Positions 6,250-12,048 of a stretch of DNA of 19,457 bases are shown in pieces. The notes under the pieces were generated by a model that was not told where the DNA came from, did not search any database, and saw nothing but the letters and a program-made list of their open reading frames with translations. The stretch covers positions 1-19,457 of the forward strand of contig JBNJGD010000028.1 of NCBI GenBank assembly GCA_051747425.1, given 5' to 3'. The translations under genes were made by a program, and so were the position numbers. Source of the stretch: HTCC5015 sp051747425 (GTDB lineage Bacteria; Pseudomonadota; Gammaproteobacteria; HTCC5015). The first letter of the stretch is position 1. Every line of letters starts with the position of its first letter.

Positions 6250-8640
6250 CTATTGGACCGTGCGGCGACGCCAGCCAAGCAGGGCCAAGGTTAGCAGAAG
6301 GGCCGACGGGCCGAAGTGGCCGCCGCCACCGCCACCGCCGCCGGAGTCGTTACTGCTGTCGTCACCGGTGCCACCCGCATCGCCGGTACTGTCGCCGCCG
6401 GAATCTTGCTCGTCGCTGACTTCGGCAACACTGACTTTGGATGTGTCGGAGTGTGTGTTGCCGTTGCTGCTGGTGACCGTGAGCTTGAAAGTAAAGTCCA
6501 CATCGCTGTTGGGTGCTGTAAAGCTGGCATCGGCAGAGTTGGCCTGATTCAGCGTGATGCCGGGGCCACTCACTTTTTCCCAGCTGTAGGAGGTGATCGT
6601 ACCGTTGGCGACGCTGCCTGCACCACTCAGGTTGACGGTGTCACCCCCGTCCACTGACTGGTCCGCTCCCGCATCGGCCACGGGTGTGTTCTCCAGAATG
6701 GCATCGACCTGGATCAAGCCTTCACCTACATAATCGGAGGAAGCCGCTGTGGCTACGGCGCTCGATTTCAGGGCGGTTGCGACCTCGTCCGGTGTCAGGT
6801 CGTTGCGTGACTCCAGCATCAGGGCAATCACAGCGGCGGCATTCGGGGCTGCTGCCGATGTGCCAAAGAAGTTGGGGTCACCGTCAGATTCGCCATCAAT
6901 GCCATTGTTCAACGGTTGCCCAAAGAAGGTGGTGTTGTTGCCATCGACAGAAGCAAAGTCAGGCTTTTGTGGCAGCGCCTGTTTTACGAAAGAGCCGTCC
7001 TCGGCAAATTGCCACTCCAGCAAACCGCCTTTTGCGGTGAAGGATTCCGGGTCGATGTCGGTTGTAGGGCCATATAGGGCCGGGCCGTACGCAGGCGCTT
7101 CCCACCAGGGAACCGCTGCTACCGCCATCACATTGGGGTGATTGCTGTGTCCGTACATCGTCGGCCCATCTGCACTGGGGCTTAAATCATTTGTCGCGTT
7201 GAGGTCGGCTGAATCCTTGGGGAAAAATACCAGACGAAATTCCAGTGGGGTATTGCTGTCCTGAGGGATGTTCTCGCGGTTCCCCAGCCAATGGTCGACC
7301 ACGATGTAGTAGGTGGTGGCTGTGGTAGATGTGGGATCGCCGATGGTGACAATTTCAACAGGGTCAGCGCCAGCTCCGGGGTTGTTGGCCTGTTGATTCC
7401 CAAATGATGACATTGAGTTAATGAGGCCAGCTGTCCCGGTTTCATCGGCGTGGATTTGCAGATCCAAATCAATCTGGGGCCCATTTGTGTCATTGCCGGG
7501 CACGGAGAGGGCGGGCTGGTTCCACTGTAAGACGGCAACTATCTCTTCGCCAGCGTCCAGGTTGATTTCAAGGTAGTTCTTGCCATTGCTCCACTCGTGG
7601 GCATCACTGCGCGTGGGCGAGGGAAAGGTACCTCCATCGGTGTTGTCAGAGAGGTCACTGTCCTTGAACTCCTCGTGGAAGGCCAGGTTGGCACCGTTGC
7701 CCGCTGCTGTCAGATAGGGAATGCCGGATTCGTGGCAGTTGCTGGCCGCCTGGCTCACTGGGTCGGCCTGGTACATCAGCTGGGCAAAATAGATGATGTC
7801 GTCTACAGCCACTGTGGCACCGGCGCCACCACTAGCAGCGGGTGTGCAAAGATCGTCAATCCCGGAGGCAAAGCCGGCAATACCCGGGCCAGCCTGGTGG
7901 AAGGCAATACTGGAGCCCGAGGCGACATCGTAAACCAGTTCGGCCATGGCCGCCCCTTCATCGATGTTTCCGCCATCGGCGGGGCAGTCGCCGGATGACG
8001 CGTCATCAGAGCGAAGGTCAATCTGGCCTGGAAGGTCGCCGGAGTTTTGCGGCAAGGTATTTTCCAGAGTGCCCGCTGTGCAGGCCGACGGGGTCGTGCC
8101 TCCATCCCGGACATCGCTGGTTCTGGCAAAGCTGTCAGAGAGAATGCCAACAGTTTGTCCGGTGCCGTCGAGGTTATCGGGGGACCCTGTCAATGTAATG
8201 GTTTTGAGTGCATCGGGCGCACGACTGGTGACCGAACCGGCCTGTCTGGCATAGCCGTAATCGGGATAGATGTATTGCACCTGATCCAGGGCGGCAATGG
8301 CCTCTATTACTTCCCGGTTGCCAATCTCGACGGTGGCGCGAAGCGCGCGGGGATTGATGTTCAGAACGCTACCACCGGCCCGCTCGATGGCTGCCTTTGT
8401 TCGGCTGTCCGCACTGTTCAGCACCACATCTAAACGAATGCGATCCGAAACGGTCGTCTTCCCGGAGGTGGTGGGTTGGCTACTGTGGCTGTATTGAGAG
8501 CGGTCGTCGGCGAGGTCGGAAATTTGTGGTAGCAGGTTGCTGCTGATGTTTCCGGCATCGTTCTTGGCGGGGGCGTTTGAAAAGGCCAAGAACAGGGGCA
8601 GTGCGGGCAGAATCAGCCCGTAACGATTGAATGTACTCAT
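6250..8640 (-). CDS. Secreted S8-family (subtilase-like) serine peptidase with PKD-like domain and GlyGly-CTERM-like tail
   Basis: A 796-residue exported protease. In order: a signal peptide (about 1-25, cleavage likely after NAPA); a low-complexity stretch; an I9-like prodomain (about 67-129, RLDVV to PDYG); the S8 catalytic domain; a beta-rich insert (about 345-475); return of the catalytic domain; a PKD-like domain (about 651-739); an Asp/Gly-rich linker; and a tail of eight Gly, a hydrophobic helix and WRRR, which fits GlyGly-CTERM. Catalytic Asp169 (ILSDSF), oxyanion Asn315 (TAAGN) and nucleophile Ser595 (GTSAAAP) are present. The block normally reading HGT reads EGAAMAELV, with Glu228 for His. 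Four Cys may form disulphides. Family knowledge: GlyGly-CTERM proteins leave by type II secretion and are processed by a rhombosortase. It lies 12 bases after its small partner gene, with GGAG as ribosome binding site. The substrate is unknown. Confidence 0.9.
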   Translation of the reverse strand: MSTFNRYGLILPALPLFLAFSNAPAKNDAGNISSNLLPQISDLADDRSQYSHSSQPTTSGKTTVSDRIRLDVVLNSADSRTKAAIERAGGSVLNINPRALRATVEIGNREVIEAIAALDQVQYIYPDYGYARQAGSVTSRAPDALKTITLTGSPDNLDGTGQTVGILSDSFARTSDVRDGGTTPSACTAGTLENTLPQNSGDLPGQIDLRSDDASSGDCPADGGNIDEGAAMAELVYDVASGSSIAFHQAGPGIAGFASGIDDLCTPAASGGAGATVAVDDIIYFAQLMYQADPVSQAASNCHESGIPYLTAAGNGANLAFHEEFKDSDLSDNTDGGTFPSPTRSDAHEWSNGKNYLEINLDAGEEIVAVLQWNQPALSVPGNDTNGPQIDLDLQIHADETGTAGLINSMSSFGNQQANNPGAGADPVEIVTIGDPTSTTATTYYIVVDHWLGNRENIPQDSNTPLEFRLVFFPKDSADLNATNDLSPSADGPTMYGHSNHPNVMAVAAVPWWEAPAYGPALYGPTTDIDPESFTAKGGLLEWQFAEDGSFVKQALPQKPDFASVDGNNTTFFGQPLNNGIDGESDGDPNFFGTSAAAPNAAAVIALMLESRNDLTPDEVATALKSSAVATAASSDYVGEGLIQVDAILENTPVADAGADQSVDGGDTVNLSGAGSVANGTITSYSWEKVSGPGITLNQANSADASFTAPNSDVDFTFKLTVTSSNGNTHSDTSKVSVAEVSDEQDSGGDSTGDAGGTGDDSSNDSGGGGGGGGHFGPSALLLTLALLGWRRRTVQ

Positions 8641-8652
8641 CCTGGTACTCCG

Positions 8653-9063
8653 TCAGTGGGTTTTGCGGGAAGGGGTAGTTGTGCCTTTGTGGTGGGCGCC
8701 GTGTTCCAGCGCAATGTGCCGTACAAACGGCAGTTGAAGAATCTGTTCGATCACCCGGGGTCCGTCGGCCGTGGCACTGATTCTCTCGTATTTGGGATAA
8801 AAGCCGAGTACGACGGCACCCGTGTCTTTGACCGCTTGCTCGCTTTCCGCCTCAAGCCCTTTTGTCTGTATGTCCAGCCTTACGGGAAGCTGGTCGGGTG
8901 TTTGGCCATTTTCCAGCCAGTTGGCCAGTGTGGTGTCGATTTTAGAGGTGGTTTTTGATTTCGCCGGCGAGCTGTCCGCGTTGCTGGCGTCACTGGTAGT
9001 GGCCACGCAGGCGATTTGGGAGAGGGTGAAAAGAGTCAGTACAAAGGCTGCGATCAGCTTCAT
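8653..9063 (-). CDS. Exported stand-alone subtilase prodomain-like (I9-like) protein
   Basis: A 136-residue protein with an N-terminal export signal (MKLIAAFVLTLFTLSQIAC). Cys19 could be lipidated, but the lipobox is imperfect because Gln stands at -3. After a Ser/Thr/Lys-rich linker, residues 60-122 align without gaps to residues 67-129 of the protease encoded just downstream: by hand count 17 of 63 positions are identical, including RLD near the start, VL, VIE and the closing Gly. This makes it a free-standing copy of the subtilase prodomain. Such prodomains act as folding chaperones and inhibitors of their protease, so an external inhibitor or chaperone is the natural inference. A good AAGGATG ribosome binding site precedes the ATG, and the protease follows after 12 bases, so the two are co-transcribed. 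No catalytic domain is present. Confidence 0.8.
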   Translation of the reverse strand: MKLIAAFVLTLFTLSQIACVATTSDASNADSSPAKSKTTSKIDTTLANWLENGQTPDQLPVRLDIQTKGLEAESEQAVKDTGAVVLGFYPKYERISATADGPRVIEQILQLPFVRHIALEHGAHHKGTTTPSRKTH

Positions 9064-9099
9064 GAATCATCCTTGAGTTAGGTTCGGCTTCGCCCCGTA

Positions 9100-9127
9100 A
9101 TTCTACAGGCACGATAACTCGGTGCAA
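9100..9127 (-). promoter_or_regulatory. Possible promoter of the prodomain-protease operon
   Basis: On the minus strand TTGCAC (9127-9122) is followed after 16 bases by TAGAAT (9105-9100), a five-of-six match to the -10 consensus. The -35 is poor, with three of six matches. The -35 lies inside an inverted repeat ACTCGG / CCGAGT (9117-9122 and 9140-9145) that could bind a regulator. It sits in the 114-base gap ahead of the small gene. Confidence 0.4.
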
Positions 9128-9177
9128 GGTTTTGACCAGCCGAGTATGTTGAAATCAGTCGGCACGCACTAGGCTAC

Positions 9178-9699
9178 TTAAAATAGTTCGTCTGCTTCGT
9201 CCATGATTGAAACGCAGTCTTGAATGGGCAGGAAGAGTTGAAGGCTGTTTTTTTCAATTCTGATAAAGCCGTATTTTTCGTAAAAGGCGGCGGCGTTTTC
9301 GTCTTTCGCATCCACCACCAGCCCGCCTATGGCGGTGAACTGTCGGGAGATGGTCGCTGCGTCTTCGATGGCGGAGAGTAATGCCAGTTCGCCGAAGCGC
9401 TGGCCTCGGACGCTCAGGTCGGAGGCCAGTCTCGCCATTCGCAGAAAGAGCACGGGGTGTGGGTATTGCTCCCAGGCCTTTATGCCGGGTGGTTGCGCAA
9501 TCTCACAGGGGGCGGTGGAGTAATAGGCCAGAATGCGTTCCGGGCGGTCTGCATCGACCAACACGGTGGTGCGCACCAAGTGCCGCTCGTTTTGCTGGCG
9601 TGCGGTTCTTCGGATGAACCGGTTGAGTGCTACGACACCGCAGTCAAAACCGGCGCGATGGTGTGCTCTGCTAAGTGGGGTTTTCCTGATCCGGGGCAT
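9178..9699 (-). CDS. GNAT-family toxin of a type II toxin-antitoxin pair (TacT-like)
   Basis: A 173-residue GNAT protein of the class paired with DUF1778 antitoxins. Characterised members such as TacT and AtaT acetylate the amino group of aminoacyl-tRNA and stop translation. The family opening TPLSRAHHRAGFDCGVVALN lies at about residues 7-26, followed by the RRTARQQNE block. The acetyl-CoA loop is VRGQRFGE, and FYEKYGF near the C-terminus carries the conserved tyrosine. Nothing is obviously broken, so it is probably active. Its ATG lies inside the antitoxin gene (29-base overlap), with AAGGAAA as a ribosome binding site, giving coupled, antitoxin-first translation. I saw no terminator after it. 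Confidence 0.88.
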   Translation of the reverse strand: MPRIRKTPLSRAHHRAGFDCGVVALNRFIRRTARQQNERHLVRTTVLVDADRPERILAYYSTAPCEIAQPPGIKAWEQYPHPVLFLRMARLASDLSVRGQRFGELALLSAIEDAATISRQFTAIGGLVVDAKDENAAAFYEKYGFIRIEKNSLQLFLPIQDCVSIMDEADELF

Positions 9700-9979
9700 C
9701 TACGGTTTCCTTGTATCGCCGGGCCGCCCTTCGCAGGCGGGGCAGGGGTCGTGCTGGCTGGTCCAGGGCCACCATCATATTTTCGAATGCCTCGCGGCTG
9801 GTGCTGATCCGCGTGGCCTGTTCGGTAATCCGGGTGGCGCGTTCCAGGGCGGAATCCAGCAGGAACTGCGAGACCGTAGAGCCGTGCAACTCCGCCGCTT
9901 CCGCAATCCTTTGATGGATCTCCGGCCTGGCGCGGGCCACCAGCCGTTTTTCTTTGTCTTTGTCAGTTGCCGCTGTCAT
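9671..9979 (-). CDS. DUF1778 (ribbon-helix-helix) antitoxin
   Basis: A 102-residue antitoxin. The N-terminal RLVARARPEIHQRIAEAAELHG followed by STVSQFLLDSALERA is the DUF1778 ribbon-helix-helix DNA-binding region. The C-terminal half (SREAFENMMVALDQPARPLP and a basic end) is the part that in this family wraps the GNAT toxin. The start is placed at MTAATDKDKEKR because a GAGAGG ribosome binding site stands ahead of it and the family begins there; 22 further codons of open frame upstream run into the repeated operator-like sites and are rejected. It probably represses its own operon together with the toxin. A decayed second copy of its C-terminal region lies beyond the HigBA pair at about 10943-10976. 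Confidence 0.88.
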   Translation of the reverse strand: MTAATDKDKEKRLVARARPEIHQRIAEAAELHGSTVSQFLLDSALERATRITEQATRISTSREAFENMMVALDQPARPLPRLRRAARRYKETVDAPDQENPT

Positions 9980-10029
9980 AGCGACCTCTCTTTGTTGGCA
10001 TCGCAATGTGCACCAGTTTGTATCTGGAT

Positions 10030-10091
10030 GGTGCCAGAATGGCACACGGAATAGAGTTGGTCAATATTGGTGCCAAAATGACACACGCAAT
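10030..10091 (-). promoter_or_regulatory. Promoter and paired operator-like repeats of the GNAT/DUF1778 pair
   Basis: Two 23-base direct copies (10030-10052 and 10069-10091) begin GGTGCCA and differ at three positions; their starts are 39 bases apart. The first contains a perfect palindrome GTGCC-AGAAT-GGCAC (10031-10045); the second has one change in that arm. Between and around them, on the minus strand, TTGACC (10064-10059) is followed after 17 bases by CATTCT (10041-10036). The repeats cover the -10 and the region just upstream of the -35, a good arrangement for autorepression by the antitoxin. Their role as operators is inferred. Confidence 0.6.
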
Positions 10092-10160
10092 CGATCGCTT
10101 GTGGGTCGAAAAGTTTGGTGCCGGTTAAAGAAAGTCGCGGGGGCATGGTTTGGCTGAATC

Positions 10161-10184
10161 AAAAGGCCAGTCAGTGGTCTTTTT
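10161..10184 (+). terminator. Terminator-like hairpin between the two divergent toxin-antitoxin pairs
   Basis: AAAAGGCCA (10161-10169) pairs with TGGTCTTTT (10175-10183) around the loop GTCAG, with one G-T pair, and is followed by T. It looks bidirectional. It lies between two divergent operons, where no transcript needs ending, so it may insulate one pair from leaky transcription of the other, or remain from a lost gene. Confidence 0.5.
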
Positions 10185-10196
10185 ACAAGCTTGAAA

Positions 10197-10230
10197 ATAG
10201 CTCAAAAGCTATATAGGATGTAAGCTATAT
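10197..10230 (+). promoter_or_regulatory. Operator-like repeats at the HigBA-like promoter
   Basis: A palindrome ATAGCT-CAAA-AGCTAT (10197-10212) overlaps a direct repeat AAGCTATAT (10206-10214 and 10222-10230, starts 16 bases apart). TTGAAA at 10191-10196 and TATAGG at 10212-10217 are the nearest promoter-like boxes, but the 15-base spacing is short. The sites end 15 bases before the toxin ATG, where an antitoxin with a helix-turn-helix would be expected to bind. The regulatory role is inferred. Confidence 0.5.
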
Positions 10231-10245
10231 CCATGGAAGGTGCCT

Positions 10246-10596
10246 ATGTGGGAAATAAGGACGACAGATATTTTCGATGAATGGTTCGATGGTCTTAATG
10301 ATGTGGCCAGGGAAAATGTGATCGCGGCCATGATGGTCTTGCGCGAGCTAGGGCCGACCCTGCCACGCCCTTATGCCGATACAGTGAAGGGTTCTGAACA
10401 CAAAAACATGAAGGAACTCAGGGTACAAAGCCGAGGGAATCCAATACGAGCATTTTTTGCTTTTGATCCTCACAGAACAGGCGTTTTGCTCTGCGCTGGT
10501 GAAAAAGCAGGAAATAACAAAAGATTTTACAAGGAGCTGATTCCAGTGGCTGACCGCGAATTTAAGGCCCACTTGGAGAGGCTCCGTCAGAGGTGA
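10246..10596 (+). CDS. HigB/RelE-like toxin (phage Gp49-like family)
   Basis: A 116-residue protein of the RelE/ParE fold, in the HigB-type group related to phage-derived Gp49. Members of the group usually cut mRNA at the ribosome. The N-terminal WEIRTTDIFDEWFDGLN, the central block MKELRVQSRGNPIRAFFAFDP (about 55-75) and the C-terminal LLCAGEKAGNNKRFYKELIP (about 81-100) are family landmarks with the conserved basic and aromatic residues. The ATG at 10246 is preferred because GGAAGG stands five bases before it; a GTG two codons earlier is possible. The toxin comes first and the antitoxin second, the HigBA order. The gene looks intact and is more AT-rich by eye than the flanking chromosome, in keeping with acquisition by transfer. 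Confidence 0.88.
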   Translation: MWEIRTTDIFDEWFDGLNDVARENVIAAMMVLRELGPTLPRPYADTVKGSEHKNMKELRVQSRGNPIRAFFAFDPHRTGVLLCAGEKAGNNKRFYKELIPVADREFKAHLERLRQR

Positions 10597-10601
10597 ATGA
10601 A

Positions 10602-10904
10602 ATGGCTAGAACACTTGATCAAATTCTGGAAGCCGAGGATCCGAAAATTGTTGCCGGTGCCAAAGCGAAAGCCGAGGCCATCCTGTTGAATATCCACTTG
10701 GCCGAGATTCGCGCTCTGATGGAAAAAACCCAGGTCGAGATGGCCGAAGCACTGGGTATTAAACAGCCAACTGTTGCAGGCATGGAAAAGGCTGGACAGG
10801 ATTTGAAATTGTCATCCCTCAAGCGGTATGTTGAAGCGGCTGGAGGCAAGGTCAGGCTGGATATTGAGTTGCCGGATGGACGCCATCACGGGTTTTCTCT
10901 TTAA
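10602..10904 (+). CDS. HigA-like XRE-family antitoxin
   Basis: A 100-residue protein with a helix-turn-helix of the XRE/Cro type: TQVEMAEALGIKQPTVAGMEK spans about residues 43-63. The N-terminal ARTLDQILEAEDPKIVAGAKAKA and the C-terminal strand GGKVRLDIELPDG are typical of antitoxins that follow Gp49-type toxins. It should neutralise the upstream toxin and repress the operon through the AAGCTATAT repeats. The ATG at 10602 is chosen because the family starts MARTLDQ; a GTG at 10593 overlapping the toxin stop (GTGA) would add three residues and cannot be excluded. No terminator is visible downstream, where a decayed antitoxin fragment begins. Confidence 0.88.
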   Translation: MARTLDQILEAEDPKIVAGAKAKAEAILLNIHLAEIRALMEKTQVEMAEALGIKQPTVAGMEKAGQDLKLSSLKRYVEAAGGKVRLDIELPDGRHHGFSL

Positions 10905-10929
10905 GCCTGTTGGTCGGGTGTTTGGGGTA

Positions 10930-10979
10930 GGGAACATGTTGGCCTGGTCCAGGGCCGCCATCAAGTTCTCGAGCGTCGG
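10930..10979 (-). pseudogene. Remnant of a second DUF1778 antitoxin (C-terminal fragment)
   Basis: Read on the minus strand, 10972-10943 encodes LENLMAALDQ, matching FENMMVALDQ of the intact antitoxin at 9671-9979. At the base level 10944-10976 matches 9758-9790 at about 26 of 33 positions by hand count, in the same orientation. There is no start codon, no DNA-binding half and no toxin partner. The fragment abuts the stop codon of the hydrolase gene on its right, so the front of the gene has been lost. It is short, so chance or a very local duplication remains possible. Confidence 0.5.
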
Positions 10980-11915
10980 TTAAAAAAATGTCGTGGGGGT
11001 CAGGGTCTGGATGGATGAGGCTTCCAACCAAAGGCTTGTGGTGTCGGCGATCTCTTTCCAATCGCGGGCTTGAAACACCAGATGGGGCCAGTCGTCCCGG
11101 TAGTGGTAAGTCAGGTGGTCGGTCCAGTGTTGTTGCAGCTTGTTGATGGCGACTTCGGGCACGCTTTCGTCCTGGCCGCCGTAGAAGAGCAGTACGGGCT
11201 GTTCCAGCTCAGGCGCGCTGTCGCTGGCGAGGTCGGCCAGGCGGATCAGGCCCCGGTAGGTGTCCATGCGGACTTCTTTCAAGGAGTGGGGAGACTGGGC
11301 CAGACGCTCGACGCTGGCAGCTCTCAATGCGTTTGAGTGGCCGTTGTGTTGGAGGCTGACGGTGGCACCGGGGGCGATGGCGGCCACCATGTTGAGCGCG
11401 GCATTGTAGGGATAGCGAATCAACAGGCCTTCGCGCACGGCGGGGGCGGCCAGTATCAGTCCGTCGATGAGTTCTGGCTCTCTTTGTGCGGCGAGTATGG
11501 CTATGGATCCGCCCATGCTTTCGCCCATCAGATAGACCGGCGCGTCCCGTTCGGCCTTCAATTGGCGGGCCAGGGTCAGCGCGTCTTGCACCATGACCTC
11601 GCTGCCGTACCAGCGGCCTTTTTCTCCGCGTTTACCAAATCCGAGCTGGTCGTAGCTGTGGACGGCGTAACCCTGGTGAGACAAGTGTTGTCCCCAGTGC
11701 TCGAAGGCCCGGTGATAGTCGGCAAAGCTGTGCAGCCCGATGATGTGGGCTCGGGTTTGTCGGGGTTCTTGGGGCCACCAGCTGGTGGCCTCCAGGGGCG
11801 GGAGCGCCGCATTCCTTTCATCGCCCAGGCGCACTTCGGGCAGGCTGCAGCCCGCTGCCAGCATTAATAGCAGTGCTGTGATTGTGTGGCTGATGATGGT
11901 GCAGGGCGACGGCAT
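10980..11915 (-). CDS. Alpha/beta hydrolase lipoprotein (monoacylglycerol lipase-like, Hydrolase_4/S33)
   Basis: A 311-residue exported protein. The signal peptide MPSPCTIISHTITALLLMLAAGC carries a clear lipobox LAAGC, so the mature N-terminal Cys should be lipid-anchored. The alpha/beta hydrolase core has the nucleophile elbow GESMGGS, an acid at YGGQDESVP and a catalytic His at DWPHLVF. The strand YDQLGFGKRGEKGRW resembles the monoacylglycerol lipase/lysophospholipase group, so an ester or short lipid is the likely substrate; the exact one is unknown. The start is the ATG that begins the signal peptide, with AAGG seven bases upstream. The open frame continues 51 codons upstream, through the acnB terminator, and is not coding. 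The stop lies at the border of the toxin-antitoxin islet. Confidence 0.85.
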   Translation of the reverse strand: MPSPCTIISHTITALLLMLAAGCSLPEVRLGDERNAALPPLEATSWWPQEPRQTRAHIIGLHSFADYHRAFEHWGQHLSHQGYAVHSYDQLGFGKRGEKGRWYGSEVMVQDALTLARQLKAERDAPVYLMGESMGGSIAILAAQREPELIDGLILAAPAVREGLLIRYPYNAALNMVAAIAPGATVSLQHNGHSNALRAASVERLAQSPHSLKEVRMDTYRGLIRLADLASDSAPELEQPVLLFYGGQDESVPEVAINKLQQHWTDHLTYHYRDDWPHLVFQARDWKEIADTTSLWLEASSIQTLTPTTFF

Positions 11916-11995
11916 TGTGGGCCTTGTATCAGTGACTTGACTGTATGGTGGCCGGTTACGCGTCACGGGGGAGTGAAAGGGATTGGTAAGGGCAT

Positions 11996-12027
11996 AAAAA
12001 AAGCCGGGACAGAGGCCCCGGCTTTTT
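11996..12027 (-). terminator. Rho-independent terminator of acnB
   Basis: An 11-base perfect inverted repeat AAAAAGCCGGG / CCCGGCTTTTT (11998-12008 and 12017-12027) closes on an eight-base loop. On the minus strand, the sense of acnB, it ends in a T-run and starts about 21 bases after the stop codon. The symmetrical A and T runs would let it act in both directions. Confidence 0.92.
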
Positions 12028-12048
12028 CCGTTTGCAGTGCTGCCTGGC

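Noticed and set aside
6090..6278. 63 extra N-terminal codons of purB
   Set aside because: They run through the extended -10 promoter and the neighbouring terminator, and PurB proteins start at the MHLSALTAISPVDGRY equivalent.
6316..6345. GCC/GGC-rich run as a microsatellite or CRISPR-like repeat
   Set aside because: It simply encodes the eight-Gly stretch of the protease tail; no repeat-spacer pattern occurs anywhere in the window.
9980..10045. 22 extra N-terminal codons of the DUF1778 antitoxin
   Set aside because: They overlap the operator-like repeats and promoter, and the downstream ATG has a good ribosome binding site and the family N-terminus.
10852..11061. A 69-codon minus-strand open frame between the HigA-like gene and the hydrolase
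   Set aside because: It overlaps the ends of both genes in other frames and has no family likeness; the antitoxin remnant is in a different frame.
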